Assembly: GCA_963205115.1 (NCBI GenBank)
Contig: CAUJHV010000019.1
Span: 1-64,000, forward strand
Source: Pseudomonadota bacterium
GTDB taxonomy: Bacteria > Pseudomonadota > Gammaproteobacteria > Burkholderiales > Burkholderiaceae_C
Direction of reading: 5' to 3'
DNA: 64,000 nucleotides
Shown here one piece after another: positions 26,924 through 36,181 of the stretch (within the stretch, counting starts at the first letter, position 1; each line of letters opens with the position of its first letter). Under the pieces are notes generated by a model. It was not told where the DNA came from. It did no database searches and was given only the letters and a program-made list of their open reading frames with translations. The translations under genes were made by a program, and so were the position numbers.

Positions 26924-28138
26924 ATGAGCACGGCTCCGTTCGCGCGACGCTTCACGCTGCCGATCACGCTGTGGGTGCAGGCCGCTTCGTCGGCCGCGGT
27001 CATCGCGCCGACCGTCGCGGCGCCGCGGCTGCTCGAGCGGCTCGATCTCGGCCCCATCGGCGTGGGCCTGTATATCGCCTGCGTCTACTTCGCGGCCATG
27101 TTCGCCAGCCCGTTGGGCGCGCAGATCGTGCGCCGGCTGGGGCCGATCCGCGCCAGCCAGGTGGCCTTGCTGGTGAGCGTTGCGGGGCTGGCGCTGCTGA
27201 TCTGGCCGTCGCGCGCCGCGGCCATGGCCGGCGCCCTGCTCATCGGGCTGGGCTACGGGCCGATCACGCCGGCGAGCTCGCAGATGCTGGCGCGCACCAC
27301 CGACCCGCGGCATTACGCGCTGGTGTTTTCGATCAAGCAGACCGGCGTGCCGCTGGGTGGCGTGATCGCCGGGCTGACCGTGCCCTGGTGGCTGGGCTGG
27401 CAGGGTGTGCCGGGCGCGCTGGCCGGGACGATCGTGCTGTGCCTGCTGGGCGTGGCCTCGGCGCAGCCGCTGGCGGCAGAACTCGACCGCGAGCGTGACG
27501 CCGCCAGCCCCTGGCCGCGCCTGGCCGCGGTGATGGCGCCGGTGCGCTTCGTCGCGGCACATCCCTCGCTGCGCGCGCTGGCGGCCTGCAGCTTCGTCTT
27601 TTCGATGGTGCAGGTCAGCCTGACGTCCTACCTCGTGAGCTTTCTCGAAGGCGAGCTGCGCTGGACCCTGGTGGCCGCCGGTGCGGCGCTGTCGGCCATG
27701 CAGGTGGCTGGCGTGGTCGGCCGCATCGGCTGGGGTCTGGTCGCCGACCGCGGGCCGGGGGCGCGACGTGTGCTGCTGGGCCTGGCCGCGGGCATGATGG
27801 TCTGCGCGCTGGCCATGCCGGCTCTCGCGCCCCAGAGCCCTGTCTTCGCCGTGGTCGCCTTGCTGTGCGCCTTCGGCGCCACCGCCGTGGGCTGGAACGG
27901 CGTGTACCTGGCCACCGTCGCGCGCATGGTGCCGCACGAGCAGGCCGCCATGGCCACGGCGGGCACCTTGTTCTTCACTTTCTTCGGCGTGGTCATCGGC
28001 CCGCCGGTGCTCGGGCTGGCGGGCTCGCTGTTCGGCGCCCTCGGCTGGGCCTACGCGCTGCTGGCGCTGCCGCTGAGCTACACCGTCTGGGCGCTGGCTC
28101 GCGCGCGCTGGGACCGGCCCGGCGCCCTGCGTCAATGA
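26924..28138 (+). CDS. MFS transporter
   Basis: Twelve-segment major facilitator, 404 aa, inner membrane. The usual loop 2-3 area reads GAQIVRRLGPIRASQ, and hydrophobic segments follow in two sets of six with a charged central loop near DRERDAASPWPR. It lies 102 bp after the CoA transferase on the same strand and may belong to the same catabolic unit. Substrate and direction unknown. Confidence 0.85.
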   Translation: MSTAPFARRFTLPITLWVQAASSAAVIAPTVAAPRLLERLDLGPIGVGLYIACVYFAAMFASPLGAQIVRRLGPIRASQVALLVSVAGLALLIWPSRAAAMAGALLIGLGYGPITPASSQMLARTTDPRHYALVFSIKQTGVPLGGVIAGLTVPWWLGWQGVPGALAGTIVLCLLGVASAQPLAAELDRERDAASPWPRLAAVMAPVRFVAAHPSLRALAACSFVFSMVQVSLTSYLVSFLEGELRWTLVAAGAALSAMQVAGVVGRIGWGLVADRGPGARRVLLGLAAGMMVCALAMPALAPQSPVFAVVALLCAFGATAVGWNGVYLATVARMVPHEQAAMATAGTLFFTFFGVVIGPPVLGLAGSLFGALGWAYALLALPLSYTVWALARARWDRPGALRQ

Positions 28139-28282
28139 ACACCCCGCGCCGCGTCGGCACGCAAGACCGCCCCGGGTGAACCCGCGGTTCTGATCTGCCC
28201 GATCACAAATCCTGATTGGCAAGGGCCGCCGGGCGTCGCTATCGTGCCGCTCACCTTACCGTCAGACGTGGAGTCAGCACCG

Positions 28283-29623
28283 ATGTTGCGCCAACCCCTT
28301 GCCCGCCGTGCGCTGGCCCTGTCCGCGCTGGCCCTGGCCCTCGTGGCGCCGGCCCATGCCGGCACCGTCACGGTCATCACCTCGTTCCCGAAGGAACTCA
28401 CCCAGGCCTACAAGGCGGCCTTCGAGAAGGCCAACCCCGCCATCAAGGTGGAGATCCTGAACAAGAACACCGTGCAGGGCATCGCCTATGTGCGCGAACT
28501 GCCGCCCGGCCAGCGCCCGGATGTCTTCTGGGCCTCCGCACCCGACGCCTTCGAGGTGCTGGCGGGGCAGAAGCTGCTGGACAACGTGGCCGATCTGGCC
28601 AACAAGGCCGCGCCGGCCAAGGTCGGCGCCTACCCCATCAACAACCCGCAGGGCCTGTACCTGGGCCAGGCGCTGGCCGGCTACGGCCTGATGTGGAACA
28701 CCCGCTACATGGCGGCCAACAAGCTGCCCGCGCCGCGGCAGTGGGTCGATCTGGTCAAGCCCGCGTATTTCGGCCACGTGGCCATGAGTTCGCCGTCACG
28801 CTCGGGCACGACGCACCTGACAGTCGAAACCATGCTGCAGGGCGAAGGCTGGGAGAAGGGCTGGACGCAGCTGCTGCAGATCGCCGGCAACTGTGCGGCC
28901 ATCACCGAGCGCAGCTTCGGCGTGCCCGACGGCGTCAACAACGGCCAGTTCGGCATCGGCCTGGTGATCGACTTCTTCGGCCTGGCGGGCAAATACAGCG
29001 GCTTTCCGGTGGAGTTTGCCTACCCCGACGTGACGGCCGTGGTGCCGGCCAACATCGGCCTGATCAGCGGCGGCAAGAACTCGGCCGAGGCGAAGAAGTT
29101 CATCGCCTACACGGTGTCGCTGGAAGGCCAGCAACTGCTGTACGACCCGAAGATCTCGCGCCTGCCCATCCTGCCGCCCGCGGCCATGGGCGGCAAGGCG
29201 CCGCAGGGCTATCCCGACCCGTTCGAGATCGCCAAGCGTGCCAAGGTGCAGTTCGATTCCGACCTGTCCGAGTCGCGCTACAACGTGGTCTCGGCGATGT
29301 TCGACCAGACCATCACCTTCCGCATCAAGGAACTCCAGGCCGCCACCAAGGCCATCCACGCGGCGGAGGCGGCACTGGGCAAGAAGCCCAACGCCAAGGC
29401 CGCCGCCCTGCTGAAGGAGGCGCGCGATGCCGCCTTCACGCCGGTGGTCGACGCCGGCAGGGTCAAGGACAAGGAGTTCCTGGCCGTCTTTGCCGCCAGC
29501 AAGAAGGACGCGGCGGTCAACAAGCGCGTGACGGCGCTGGAAGACCACTGGAACAGCAGCGCGCGCAGCAACTACGAACGCGCCCGCACGCTGGCCGAGC
29601 AGGCGCTCGCGCTGGCGAAGTGA
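28283..29623 (+). CDS. ABC transporter substrate-binding protein (iron/FbpA–AfuA-like)
   Basis: Periplasmic binding protein, 446 aa, of the type 2 fold used for ferric iron, phosphonate or related ligands. The signal peptide is MLRQPLARRALALSALALA, ending AHAG. The ATG at 28283 begins this signal; a Met 13 codons upstream does not. The mature part begins TVTVITSFPKELTQAYK. A longer C-terminal tail (after about residue 340) than usual for FbpA is Ala/Lys rich. It heads an operon with a fused permease and an ATPase. Iron as ligand is inferred only from the permease type. Confidence 0.87.
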   Translation: MLRQPLARRALALSALALALVAPAHAGTVTVITSFPKELTQAYKAAFEKANPAIKVEILNKNTVQGIAYVRELPPGQRPDVFWASAPDAFEVLAGQKLLDNVADLANKAAPAKVGAYPINNPQGLYLGQALAGYGLMWNTRYMAANKLPAPRQWVDLVKPAYFGHVAMSSPSRSGTTHLTVETMLQGEGWEKGWTQLLQIAGNCAAITERSFGVPDGVNNGQFGIGLVIDFFGLAGKYSGFPVEFAYPDVTAVVPANIGLISGGKNSAEAKKFIAYTVSLEGQQLLYDPKISRLPILPPAAMGGKAPQGYPDPFEIAKRAKVQFDSDLSESRYNVVSAMFDQTITFRIKELQAATKAIHAAEAALGKKPNAKAAALLKEARDAAFTPVVDAGRVKDKEFLAVFAASKKDAAVNKRVTALEDHWNSSARSNYERARTLAEQALALAK

Positions 29624-29660
29624 CCGCCCCCCGCTCACCGCGCACGCGCGCCCACACCCC

Positions 29661-31508
29661 ATGAACACCTCCACTGCCGCGGCCGGCGCGCCGCAGGCCG
29701 GGCCGCGCCTGCGCGCCACTGGCCGCTTCGCCGACGTGCGTTCCGGCGTCTGGCTGGCCGGCGCGCTGGTGCTGGGCTTCCTGCTGCTGTTCCTGGTGCT
29801 GCCGGTCGGGCGGGTCTTCTTCACCGCCTTCATCGAAGCCGACGGCACGCCCACGGTGGGCCACTTCGCGGCCTTCTTCTCGCAGGGGCTGATGAAGGAG
29901 TCTTTCTTCAACAGCCTCACGGTGGCGGTGCTGTCGGCCGTCTTCGCTGCGCTGATCGCGGTGCCGCTGGCCTATTTCACGGTGCGCTTCGATTTCCGCG
30001 GCGCGCTGCTGATCCAGACCCTGGGCGTGCTGCCGCTGATCATGCCGCCCTTCGTCGGCGCGGTGGCCATGCAGCTGATCTTCGGCCGATCGGGCTCGCT
30101 GAACCTGCTGCTCAACGACTGGTTCGGCTTCACGCTGCCGATCATGGAAGGCCTCAACGGCGTCATCTTCGTCGAGGCCATCCACTACTTTCCGTTCATC
30201 CTGATGAACCTCACGGTCGCGCTGCGCAACATCGACGGCGCGATGGAAGAGGCGGCCATGAACCTGGGCTGCCGCGGCTGGCGCCTGTTCTGGCGCGTGA
30301 TCTTTCCGCTGGGGCTGCCGGGCTTCGTGGCCGGTGCCTCGCTGGTCTTCGTGAAGGTCTTCGACGACCTGGGGACGCCGCTGGTGCTGGGCCAGACCAA
30401 CCTGCTGGCGCCGCAGGCCTATCTGCGCATCACGCAGGTGGGCCTGGAAGACCCGATGGGCTATGTCATCAGCGTGATCATGATCGTCTTCTCGATCGCC
30501 GCGATGGCGCTGTCCGCGCGCGTGCTCAGCGGCAAGGACTACGCCACCACGCAGAAGGGCGGCGGCAGCATCCAGCGCCGCGTGCTCTCGCCGGCAGGCT
30601 CGTTCATGGCCTATGCCTGGATCTTCGTCGTGCTGGCCATCGTGCTGTCACCGCATATCGGCGTGCTGCTGCTGAGCGTGGCGCAGGTCTGGAGCTTCTC
30701 GCCGCTGCCCGACGCCTACACGCTGGCGCACTACGCCACCGTGTTCCAGGATTCCAGCGGGATGATCCAGAACACGCTGCTGTACTGCGGCCTGGCCGCG
30801 GGCCTGGACGTGGTCCTGGGTGTGACCATCGCCTACCTGATCTTCCGCACCACGCTGCCGGCGCGGCAATGGCTGGACTGGATCGCCACCGCCTCGCTGG
30901 CCGTGCCCGGCATCGTGCTGGCCATCGGCTTCCTGCGCCTGTACAAGGGCGTGACCTGGCCCGGCACCGAGCTGCTGGTCACCAGCACCTGGGTGATGAT
31001 CATGCTGGCCTACGCCGTGCGGCGGCTGCCCTATGCGCTGCGCAGCTGCATCGCGGCGCTGCAGCAGGTGCATGTCTCGCTGGAGGAGGCGGCGGAGAGC
31101 GTGGGCGCGACCAAGATGCGCACCATCCGGCGCGTGCTGGTGCCGCTGATGGCCGGCGGCATCCTGGCGGGCTTCGTCACCAGTTTCATCACGGCGGCGG
31201 TGGAGCTGTCGGCCACCATCCTGCTGACCTCGGCAGAGTCGCAGGCGCCGATGAGCTACGGCATCTACCTCTACATGCAAAGCGTCGCCGGGCGCGGCCC
31301 CGGCGCGGCGCTGGGCGTGCTGGCCATCGTGGTGGTGGCCATCGGCACCTACCTGTCGCACGTGGTGGTCGAACGCACGCAGAGCCGGTTTGCGCCGGCC
31401 CCCGCATCGGCCGCGGGCGACGACCCGGTTCGCCTGACCCCTCCGGTGCCCAGCGCGGGCATCGGCGACCCGCCGCCCGCGGGCCCCATGAAGGAATCGC
31501 AAACATGA
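29661..31508 (+). CDS. fused two-domain ABC permease (FbpB-like)
   Basis: Inner-membrane subunit, 615 aa, holding two MetI-type permease domains in one chain, as in ferric-iron FbpB permeases. EAA loops are seen twice: EEAAMNLGCRGWRLFWRV near residue 195 and EEAAESVGATKMRTIRRV near residue 475. About twelve hydrophobic segments are present. It starts 37 bp after the binding-protein gene. The stop overlaps the ATPase start as ATGA, showing tight coupling. Confidence 0.92.
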   Translation: MNTSTAAAGAPQAGPRLRATGRFADVRSGVWLAGALVLGFLLLFLVLPVGRVFFTAFIEADGTPTVGHFAAFFSQGLMKESFFNSLTVAVLSAVFAALIAVPLAYFTVRFDFRGALLIQTLGVLPLIMPPFVGAVAMQLIFGRSGSLNLLLNDWFGFTLPIMEGLNGVIFVEAIHYFPFILMNLTVALRNIDGAMEEAAMNLGCRGWRLFWRVIFPLGLPGFVAGASLVFVKVFDDLGTPLVLGQTNLLAPQAYLRITQVGLEDPMGYVISVIMIVFSIAAMALSARVLSGKDYATTQKGGGSIQRRVLSPAGSFMAYAWIFVVLAIVLSPHIGVLLLSVAQVWSFSPLPDAYTLAHYATVFQDSSGMIQNTLLYCGLAAGLDVVLGVTIAYLIFRTTLPARQWLDWIATASLAVPGIVLAIGFLRLYKGVTWPGTELLVTSTWVMIMLAYAVRRLPYALRSCIAALQQVHVSLEEAAESVGATKMRTIRRVLVPLMAGGILAGFVTSFITAAVELSATILLTSAESQAPMSYGIYLYMQSVAGRGPGAALGVLAIVVVAIGTYLSHVVVERTQSRFAPAPASAAGDDPVRLTPPVPSAGIGDPPPAGPMKESQT

Positions 31509-32590
31509 AGAAGGTCAGCGTCCAGTGCCGCCACGTGCGGCTGTCCTACGGCGCCACGGAGGTGCTCAAGGACGTCAACCTCGACATCGAGCCGGGCGAG
31601 TTCTTCGCGCTGCTCGGGCCCTCGGGGTCCGGCAAGAGCACGCTGCTGCGCCTGATCGCGGGCTTCAACCGCAACCAGAGCGGCCAGGTGCTGATCGACG
31701 GTGTCGATGTCTCCGGCCAGCCGCCCTGGGCGCGCAACATCGGCATGGTGTTCCAGAGCTACGCGCTGTGGCCGCACCTGACAGTGTGGGACAACGTGGC
31801 CTTCGGGCTGGTCGAACGCAAGGTCGACAAGGCGACCATCCGCCAGAAGGTCGGCGCGGCGCTCGAACTCGTGGGCCTGTCCGCGATGGGCCAGCGCCGG
31901 CCCAACCAGCTCTCCGGCGGCCAGCAGCAGCGCGTGGCGCTGGCGCGCACCATCGTGATCGAGCCGCAGGTGCTGCTGCTGGACGAACCACTGAGCAACC
32001 TGGACAAGACGCTGCGTGTGCAGATGCGCCAGGAGCTGCTGGCCATGCAGCGCCGCCTGGGCCTGACGACCATCTTCGTCACGCACGACCAGGAAGAGGC
32101 CATGACCACCGCCGACCGCATGGCCGTGCTCGACAAGGGCGTCGTGCAGCAGGTGGGCGCGCCGGCCACGCTCTACGATTACCCGGTGAACGCCTTCGTC
32201 GCCAGCTTCGTGGGCACGATGAACCTGCTGCCCGGCCGCGTGCGCCGGCGCCAGTCGAACAGCCTGACCATCGATGTCGACGGCGTGGGCGACCTGCAGT
32301 TTCCGCTGCTGACCGAGGCGCCCGACAGCGAACAGCTGCTGGTCAGCTTCCGCCCGCATTCGCTGCGCGTGGACGTGGCGGATGCGGCGCGCGACGCGCG
32401 CTATGTGTGGATGCCCGGCACGGTGGAGGCCAGCGAGTTTCTCGGCGAGTTCACGCGCTACCGCGTGCGCGTGGGCAGCCAGAGCCTGGCCGTCGATCAG
32501 GCGCACTTCGCCGGCCTGAGCAAATTTCCGGTGGGCGGCGCCGTCAGCCTGGGGCTCGAGCCGGCGCAGGTCCGGCTGCTGGCGGCCTGA
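31505..32590 (+). CDS. ABC transporter ATPase (FbpC/PotA-like)
   Basis: Cytoplasmic ATPase of the same importer, 361 aa. Walker A GPSGSGKST is near residue 37, the signature LSGGQQQRVALAR near residue 138 and Walker B LLLDEPLSNLD just after. The H-loop reads FVTHDQEEA. A C-terminal TOBE-type regulatory domain starts near residue 240. It completes a binding protein–permease–ATPase set, and a LysR gene follows on the same strand. Confidence 0.93.
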   Translation: MKKVSVQCRHVRLSYGATEVLKDVNLDIEPGEFFALLGPSGSGKSTLLRLIAGFNRNQSGQVLIDGVDVSGQPPWARNIGMVFQSYALWPHLTVWDNVAFGLVERKVDKATIRQKVGAALELVGLSAMGQRRPNQLSGGQQQRVALARTIVIEPQVLLLDEPLSNLDKTLRVQMRQELLAMQRRLGLTTIFVTHDQEEAMTTADRMAVLDKGVVQQVGAPATLYDYPVNAFVASFVGTMNLLPGRVRRRQSNSLTIDVDGVGDLQFPLLTEAPDSEQLLVSFRPHSLRVDVADAARDARYVWMPGTVEASEFLGEFTRYRVRVGSQSLAVDQAHFAGLSKFPVGGAVSLGLEPAQVRLLAA

Positions 32591-32675
32591 GATGGCCGGC
32601 GCCGCGGCTGCACCGCAGGGCGCCGGCCCCGGCACGCAGTCGCTGCATCCGCATACCCGCCGGACCTGAAGCCCC

Positions 32676-33554
32676 ATGGAGCTCTACCAGGTCCGCGCCT
32701 TCGTGACCGTCGCCCGCCTGGGCCATGTGACCAAGGCGGCCGACGCCCTGTGCTTGACGCAGCCGGCCGTGACCGCCCAGATCAAGTCGCTGGAATCCAG
32801 CCTGGGTGTGGCCCTGTTCGACCGCAGCGGCGGCCGCCTCACGCTCACGCGACCCGGCGAGAAGCTGCTGCCGCATGCCGAGGCGCTGCTGGCCGCGGCC
32901 GGAGATCTGCTGGGCACGGCGCGGCAGATGCAGGGCGAGCTCAGCGGCCGCATCGACCTGGGCGTGCCGGGCGAGAGCACGGACTTCCTGCGCCTGGGCC
33001 CGCTGGCCGCCGGGGTGCAGCGCGATCTGCCGATGGTCGAGCTGCATACGCACACCTCGGCCGTGGGGCAACTGCTGGACCAGCTGCGCGCCGGCGCGCT
33101 GGCCGCGGCGCTGTCGATCAGCGTCAACCCGCCGCGTGACGTGCAGTGGCAGGCCCTGCGCTCGGTGAGCTACCGCGTGGCGCTGCCGCACGCGCTGGCG
33201 GTGGAGATGCAGCGCGGCGGTTGGCGCACGCTGGCCGGCCTGCCCTGGGTGGACGGCGCGGTGGACTCGCACATCCACCTCATGCTGCGCGCCTTGTTCG
33301 AGCAGCAGGGGCTGGCGCCCAACGTCGCCCTGCGCAGCGAGGACACCAGCGCGCTGGAGGCCTTCGTGCGCGCCGGCAGCGCCTGTGCACTGCTGCGCGA
33401 GGAGGTCGCGCTGCCCGGCGTCGAGCGCGGCGAGTGGCAGGTCTGGGGCCATGCACGCATCGATGCACAGCTCTACTTCAGCAGCACCACCGAACGCGCC
33501 AGCGACCCGCTGGTGGTCGCTTTGCACTCGGTGGTGCGCAGCGTCTGGAACTGA
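32676..33554 (+). CDS. LysR family transcriptional regulator
   Basis: LysR-type regulator, 292 aa. The HTH is at the N-terminus (ELYQVRAFVTVARLGHVTKAA, then LTQPAVTAQIKSLE), and the effector-binding domain follows from about residue 90. It lies 85 bp after the ABC importer on the same strand, so it may be co-expressed with and control that importer. The gene ends eight bases from the convergent HIT gene. Confidence 0.9.
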   Translation: MELYQVRAFVTVARLGHVTKAADALCLTQPAVTAQIKSLESSLGVALFDRSGGRLTLTRPGEKLLPHAEALLAAAGDLLGTARQMQGELSGRIDLGVPGESTDFLRLGPLAAGVQRDLPMVELHTHTSAVGQLLDQLRAGALAAALSISVNPPRDVQWQALRSVSYRVALPHALAVEMQRGGWRTLAGLPWVDGAVDSHIHLMLRALFEQQGLAPNVALRSEDTSALEAFVRAGSACALLREEVALPGVERGEWQVWGHARIDAQLYFSSTTERASDPLVVALHSVVRSVWN

Positions 33555-33562
33555 CCGTCGGG

Positions 33563-33964
33563 TCAGGGCCGGATGCGCTGCGCCAGTTCGCGCAGCCGCT
33601 CGATCCCGGGCTCCTTGCGCGGCCAGGTCAGCTCGACGCCATCGCCCTCGTGCCGCGGCAGCACGTGCAGGTGCAGGTGCGGCACGGTCTGCCAGCCGGC
33701 GGGCTTGTTGGCCTGCAGCACGGTGATGCCCGCGGGCTGGAACGCCGCCTGAACGGCGATGGCGATGCGCCGCGCCGCGCGCATCAGCGCGGCGGCTTCT
33801 TCTTCGGTGCAGTCCATCAGGGTCTCGCGCGGGGCCTTGGTGGCCACGATGACGTGCCCGTCGTTCACCTGGCCGGCATCCATGAAGGCGAAGACCCAGT
33901 CGTCTTCGTAGACCTTGGCGCAAGGCCACTCGCCGCTGAGCAGGCGTTCGAAGACGGTGGGCAT
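33563..33964 (-). CDS. HIT family nucleotide hydrolase
   Basis: Histidine-triad protein, 133 aa, that hydrolyses nucleoside phosphoramidates or dinucleoside polyphosphates. The triad HLHLHVLPR lies near residue 108. The N-terminal block includes VYEDDWVFAFMDAGQVNDGHVIV. The ATG at 33964 is set by a GAGGA site. Substrate not determinable. Confidence 0.92.
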   Translation of the reverse strand: MPTVFERLLSGEWPCAKVYEDDWVFAFMDAGQVNDGHVIVATKAPRETLMDCTEEEAAALMRAARRIAIAVQAAFQPAGITVLQANKPAGWQTVPHLHLHVLPRHEGDGVELTWPRKEPGIERLRELAQRIRP

Positions 33965-34046
33965 CGGTGGATCCTCGGCAGACGTACAGGACCACAAATG
34001 ATGGCACGCGCCGCGGCCTGCGCGGCACGTGCGTGGGAGCGCGATC

Positions 34047-34427
34047 TCAGGTCGGCGTGGGCGTGCCGTTCATCCGGTCGTACTTCAGGAAGTACTGGCG
34101 AGCCAGGGCCACGAGCTGGTTCTCGCTGGGATGGTCGACCGTCTCGAAGCCGACGATGCGTGCAGCCGTCTGTGCGCGGTGCTTCTCGGCGTAGTGCCTG
34201 AAATCGGCCAGCCCGGTCTTGGGGCCGGTGGCCAGGATCTCGGTGATGCCGTCCAGCGCGTCGCACACATGCGCGAAGAATTCGTGTTCGCTGCGTACCG
34301 CGCCGCCGTGCTGCTTGGTGTGGCGGCTGCTGGCCTTCACCTTCTGCGCCTGGACATGTTCGGCGTCGAACTGCAGGATCTGGGCGTGCGAGTGGTCGAT
34401 GAAAACGACAGCGTGAAACAAGGTCAT
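34047..34427 (-). CDS. host-attachment / translational-machinery-like protein
   Basis: Small protein of 126 aa resembling bacterial proteins annotated as host attachment or translational machinery protein (archaeal eRF1 domain-like). Visible family features are the start HAVVFIDHSHAQILQFD, the EILATGPKTGLADF block, and IVGFETVDHPSENQLVALAR. No signal or membrane segment is seen. A GAGGAA site precedes the ATG. It begins 12 bases before the DksA-like gene's stop-side partner on the same strand order, following that gene in one probable operon. Function not established. Confidence 0.7.
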   Translation of the reverse strand: MTLFHAVVFIDHSHAQILQFDAEHVQAQKVKASSRHTKQHGGAVRSEHEFFAHVCDALDGITEILATGPKTGLADFRHYAEKHRAQTAARIVGFETVDHPSENQLVALARQYFLKYDRMNGTPTPT

Positions 34428-34439
34428 CGGACAGGTTCC

Positions 34440-34820
34440 TCAGGGGTTTCTGGAAGGTTGCTCTCGTCGGGATTCGCAGGCCACGCAGCGCAGCGCAAAG
34501 GGCTCGGCCTTCAGGCGGTCGAACGGGATGTCGTTGCCGCAATCGCTGCAAGCGCCGAAGTCCTCGCTGTCGATGCGCACGAGCGCACGGCCGATGAGGC
34601 CCAACTCCTGACTATCGATGTCGGACAGCGCCATGTCGACCTCACGATCCATCGCGCGTTGCGGCGCGTCGTCGTAGTCGCGTTCGAGCACGTCGCGCGC
34701 ATGCTGCACGCGCGTGCGGCCCTCCTGATGCAGGCTGATCTGCTTGTCCAGCTGGTTGCGGCGCAGTTCCAGTTCCGCCCGCAGCAGGGCGCGCTGGCCG
34801 GCACTGAGGTGCGAGCTCAT
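34440..34820 (-). CDS. DksA/TraR-type zinc-finger protein
   Basis: Small protein, 126 aa, with a coiled-coil region (about residues 5-75, rich in Arg/Gln/Leu) and a C4 zinc finger, Cys in CSDCGNDIPFDRL and CVACE near residues 92-116. This is the layout of DksA-like proteins that enter the RNA polymerase secondary channel. The coiled-coil tip has acidic residues (DYDDAP, DREVDMALSDID). It may modulate transcription under stress. The host-attachment-like gene follows 12 bp later. Not the main DksA by sequence, so a paralogue. Confidence 0.88.
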   Translation of the reverse strand: MSSHLSAGQRALLRAELELRRNQLDKQISLHQEGRTRVQHARDVLERDYDDAPQRAMDREVDMALSDIDSQELGLIGRALVRIDSEDFGACSDCGNDIPFDRLKAEPFALRCVACESRREQPSRNP

Positions 34821-34871
34821 GGTCCTTGAATCTCCTTGTTTCCATGATGGTGCGTGCGCGACATGGCTTTC

Positions 34872-34901
34872 CTGACCCAGGTCAACGGTGCTCCCTACAA
34901 T
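34872..34901 (+). promoter_or_regulatory. possible sigma-70 promoter of the flavoprotein gene
   Basis: CTGACC (34872-34877) and TACAAT (34896-34901) are 18 bp apart and end 21 bp before the ATG at 34923, which supports that start over one further upstream. Confidence 0.45.
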
Positions 34902-34922
34902 CCCGCGGGCCGCATCGTCCTC

Positions 34923-36164
34923 ATGAGTCTGCCCCCTTTGCTTCCACCCCCGCGCTGTGATGTCTTGGTTGTCGGTGCCGGTCCGGCCGGCAGTGCCTGC
35001 GCGCACTGGCTGGCCCGCCACGGCATGGACGCTCTGCTGGTCGACCAGCACGACTTTCCCCGCGACAAGACCTGCGGCGACGGCCTCATCCCGGATGCAC
35101 ACGCGGCGCTGCAGCGGCTGGGCGTGCTCGACGAGGTGCTGGCAGTCGCGCAGTCGCTGACTCATGTGCGCTGTTATGCGCCCAGCGGCCGCTTCGTGGA
35201 CATTCCCGGCGCGTTGGCGGTTCTGCCGCGCCGGCAGCTCGACCATTTGCTGGTGCAGGCCGCGCAACGCGCCGGCGCACGGCTGGCCACGCCCTGGCGC
35301 TTCGATTCGCCGCTGCGCGACGACGACCGCCGCGTGGTCGGTGCGCGGCTGCGCCGCATGGGCAGCGAGCCGCGGCAGGTCGCCGAGATCCGTGCGCGGC
35401 ATGTCGTGCTGGCCACGGGCGCCGCGCCGCAGGCCCTGATGGTGTCGGAGCTGTGCACCAGACAGGTGCCCAGCGCGATGGGCCTGCGCGGCTACGTGCG
35501 CCACGCCGGCATGGCCGAGCGCATTCCGCACCTGGAAGTGGCCTGGCATCCCCGCCTGTCCGGCGGCTACGGCTGGATCTTCCCGTGCGGCCAGGACATC
35601 TACAACGTCGGCATCGGCATCACCGACAGCCACCAGGCGCGCAGCCACGCGATGCGCGACCTCAACCTGCGCGAGGTCTTTGCGCAGTTCGTGCGTGTGC
35701 ACCCGAATGCCCGCGACCTGATGGCCACGGGGCAGTTGCAGGGCGAACTCAAGGGCGCGCCGCTGCGCAGCTCGCTCGAAGGCGCCACGCACGCGGCGCC
35801 GGGCGTGCTGGTCACCGGCGAGGCGGCCGGCAGCACCTATTCGTTCACCGGCGAAGGCATCGGCAAGGCGATGGAAACCGGCATCATGGCCGCCGAAGCC
35901 TTGCTGGCCGGACGCGCCGAGGCCCTGGACGACGCGGGCATCGCTGCGCACTACACGCAGGCGCTGGCCGGCTTGAAGCCGAAGTTCGCGATGTACGACA
36001 AGGGCAACCGCGTCAACCACCTGCCGTGGTTGACCGAGATCCTGATCCGCCGCGCCGCGCGCAGCGAGCGGCTGCGGGCCCGCATGGGGCGCCTGCTCGA
36101 GGAGCGCGCCACCCCGGCGCAGCTCATCACGCTGCGCGGCCTGTTCAAGCTGTTCACCGAGTAG
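34923..36164 (+). CDS. FAD-dependent oxidoreductase, geranylgeranyl reductase-like
   Basis: Flavoprotein of the geranylgeranyl-reductase / halogenase-like family, 413 aa. The FAD Rossmann motif is VLVVGAGPAGSACA near residue 14, followed by DFPRDKTCGDGL, the family's conserved PRDK.CGDG block. A second FAD contact is in VLVTGEAAGSTYSFTGEGIG near residue 295. The ATG at 34923 was chosen because a likely -10 lies just upstream of it. The next gene starts 17 bp later. Likely acts on isoprenoid double bonds or quinone-like compounds; substrate unknown. Confidence 0.87.
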   Translation: MSLPPLLPPPRCDVLVVGAGPAGSACAHWLARHGMDALLVDQHDFPRDKTCGDGLIPDAHAALQRLGVLDEVLAVAQSLTHVRCYAPSGRFVDIPGALAVLPRRQLDHLLVQAAQRAGARLATPWRFDSPLRDDDRRVVGARLRRMGSEPRQVAEIRARHVVLATGAAPQALMVSELCTRQVPSAMGLRGYVRHAGMAERIPHLEVAWHPRLSGGYGWIFPCGQDIYNVGIGITDSHQARSHAMRDLNLREVFAQFVRVHPNARDLMATGQLQGELKGAPLRSSLEGATHAAPGVLVTGEAAGSTYSFTGEGIGKAMETGIMAAEALLAGRAEALDDAGIAAHYTQALAGLKPKFAMYDKGNRVNHLPWLTEILIRRAARSERLRARMGRLLEERATPAQLITLRGLFKLFTE

Positions 36165-36181
36165 CCCCGCCGAAGACTGCC

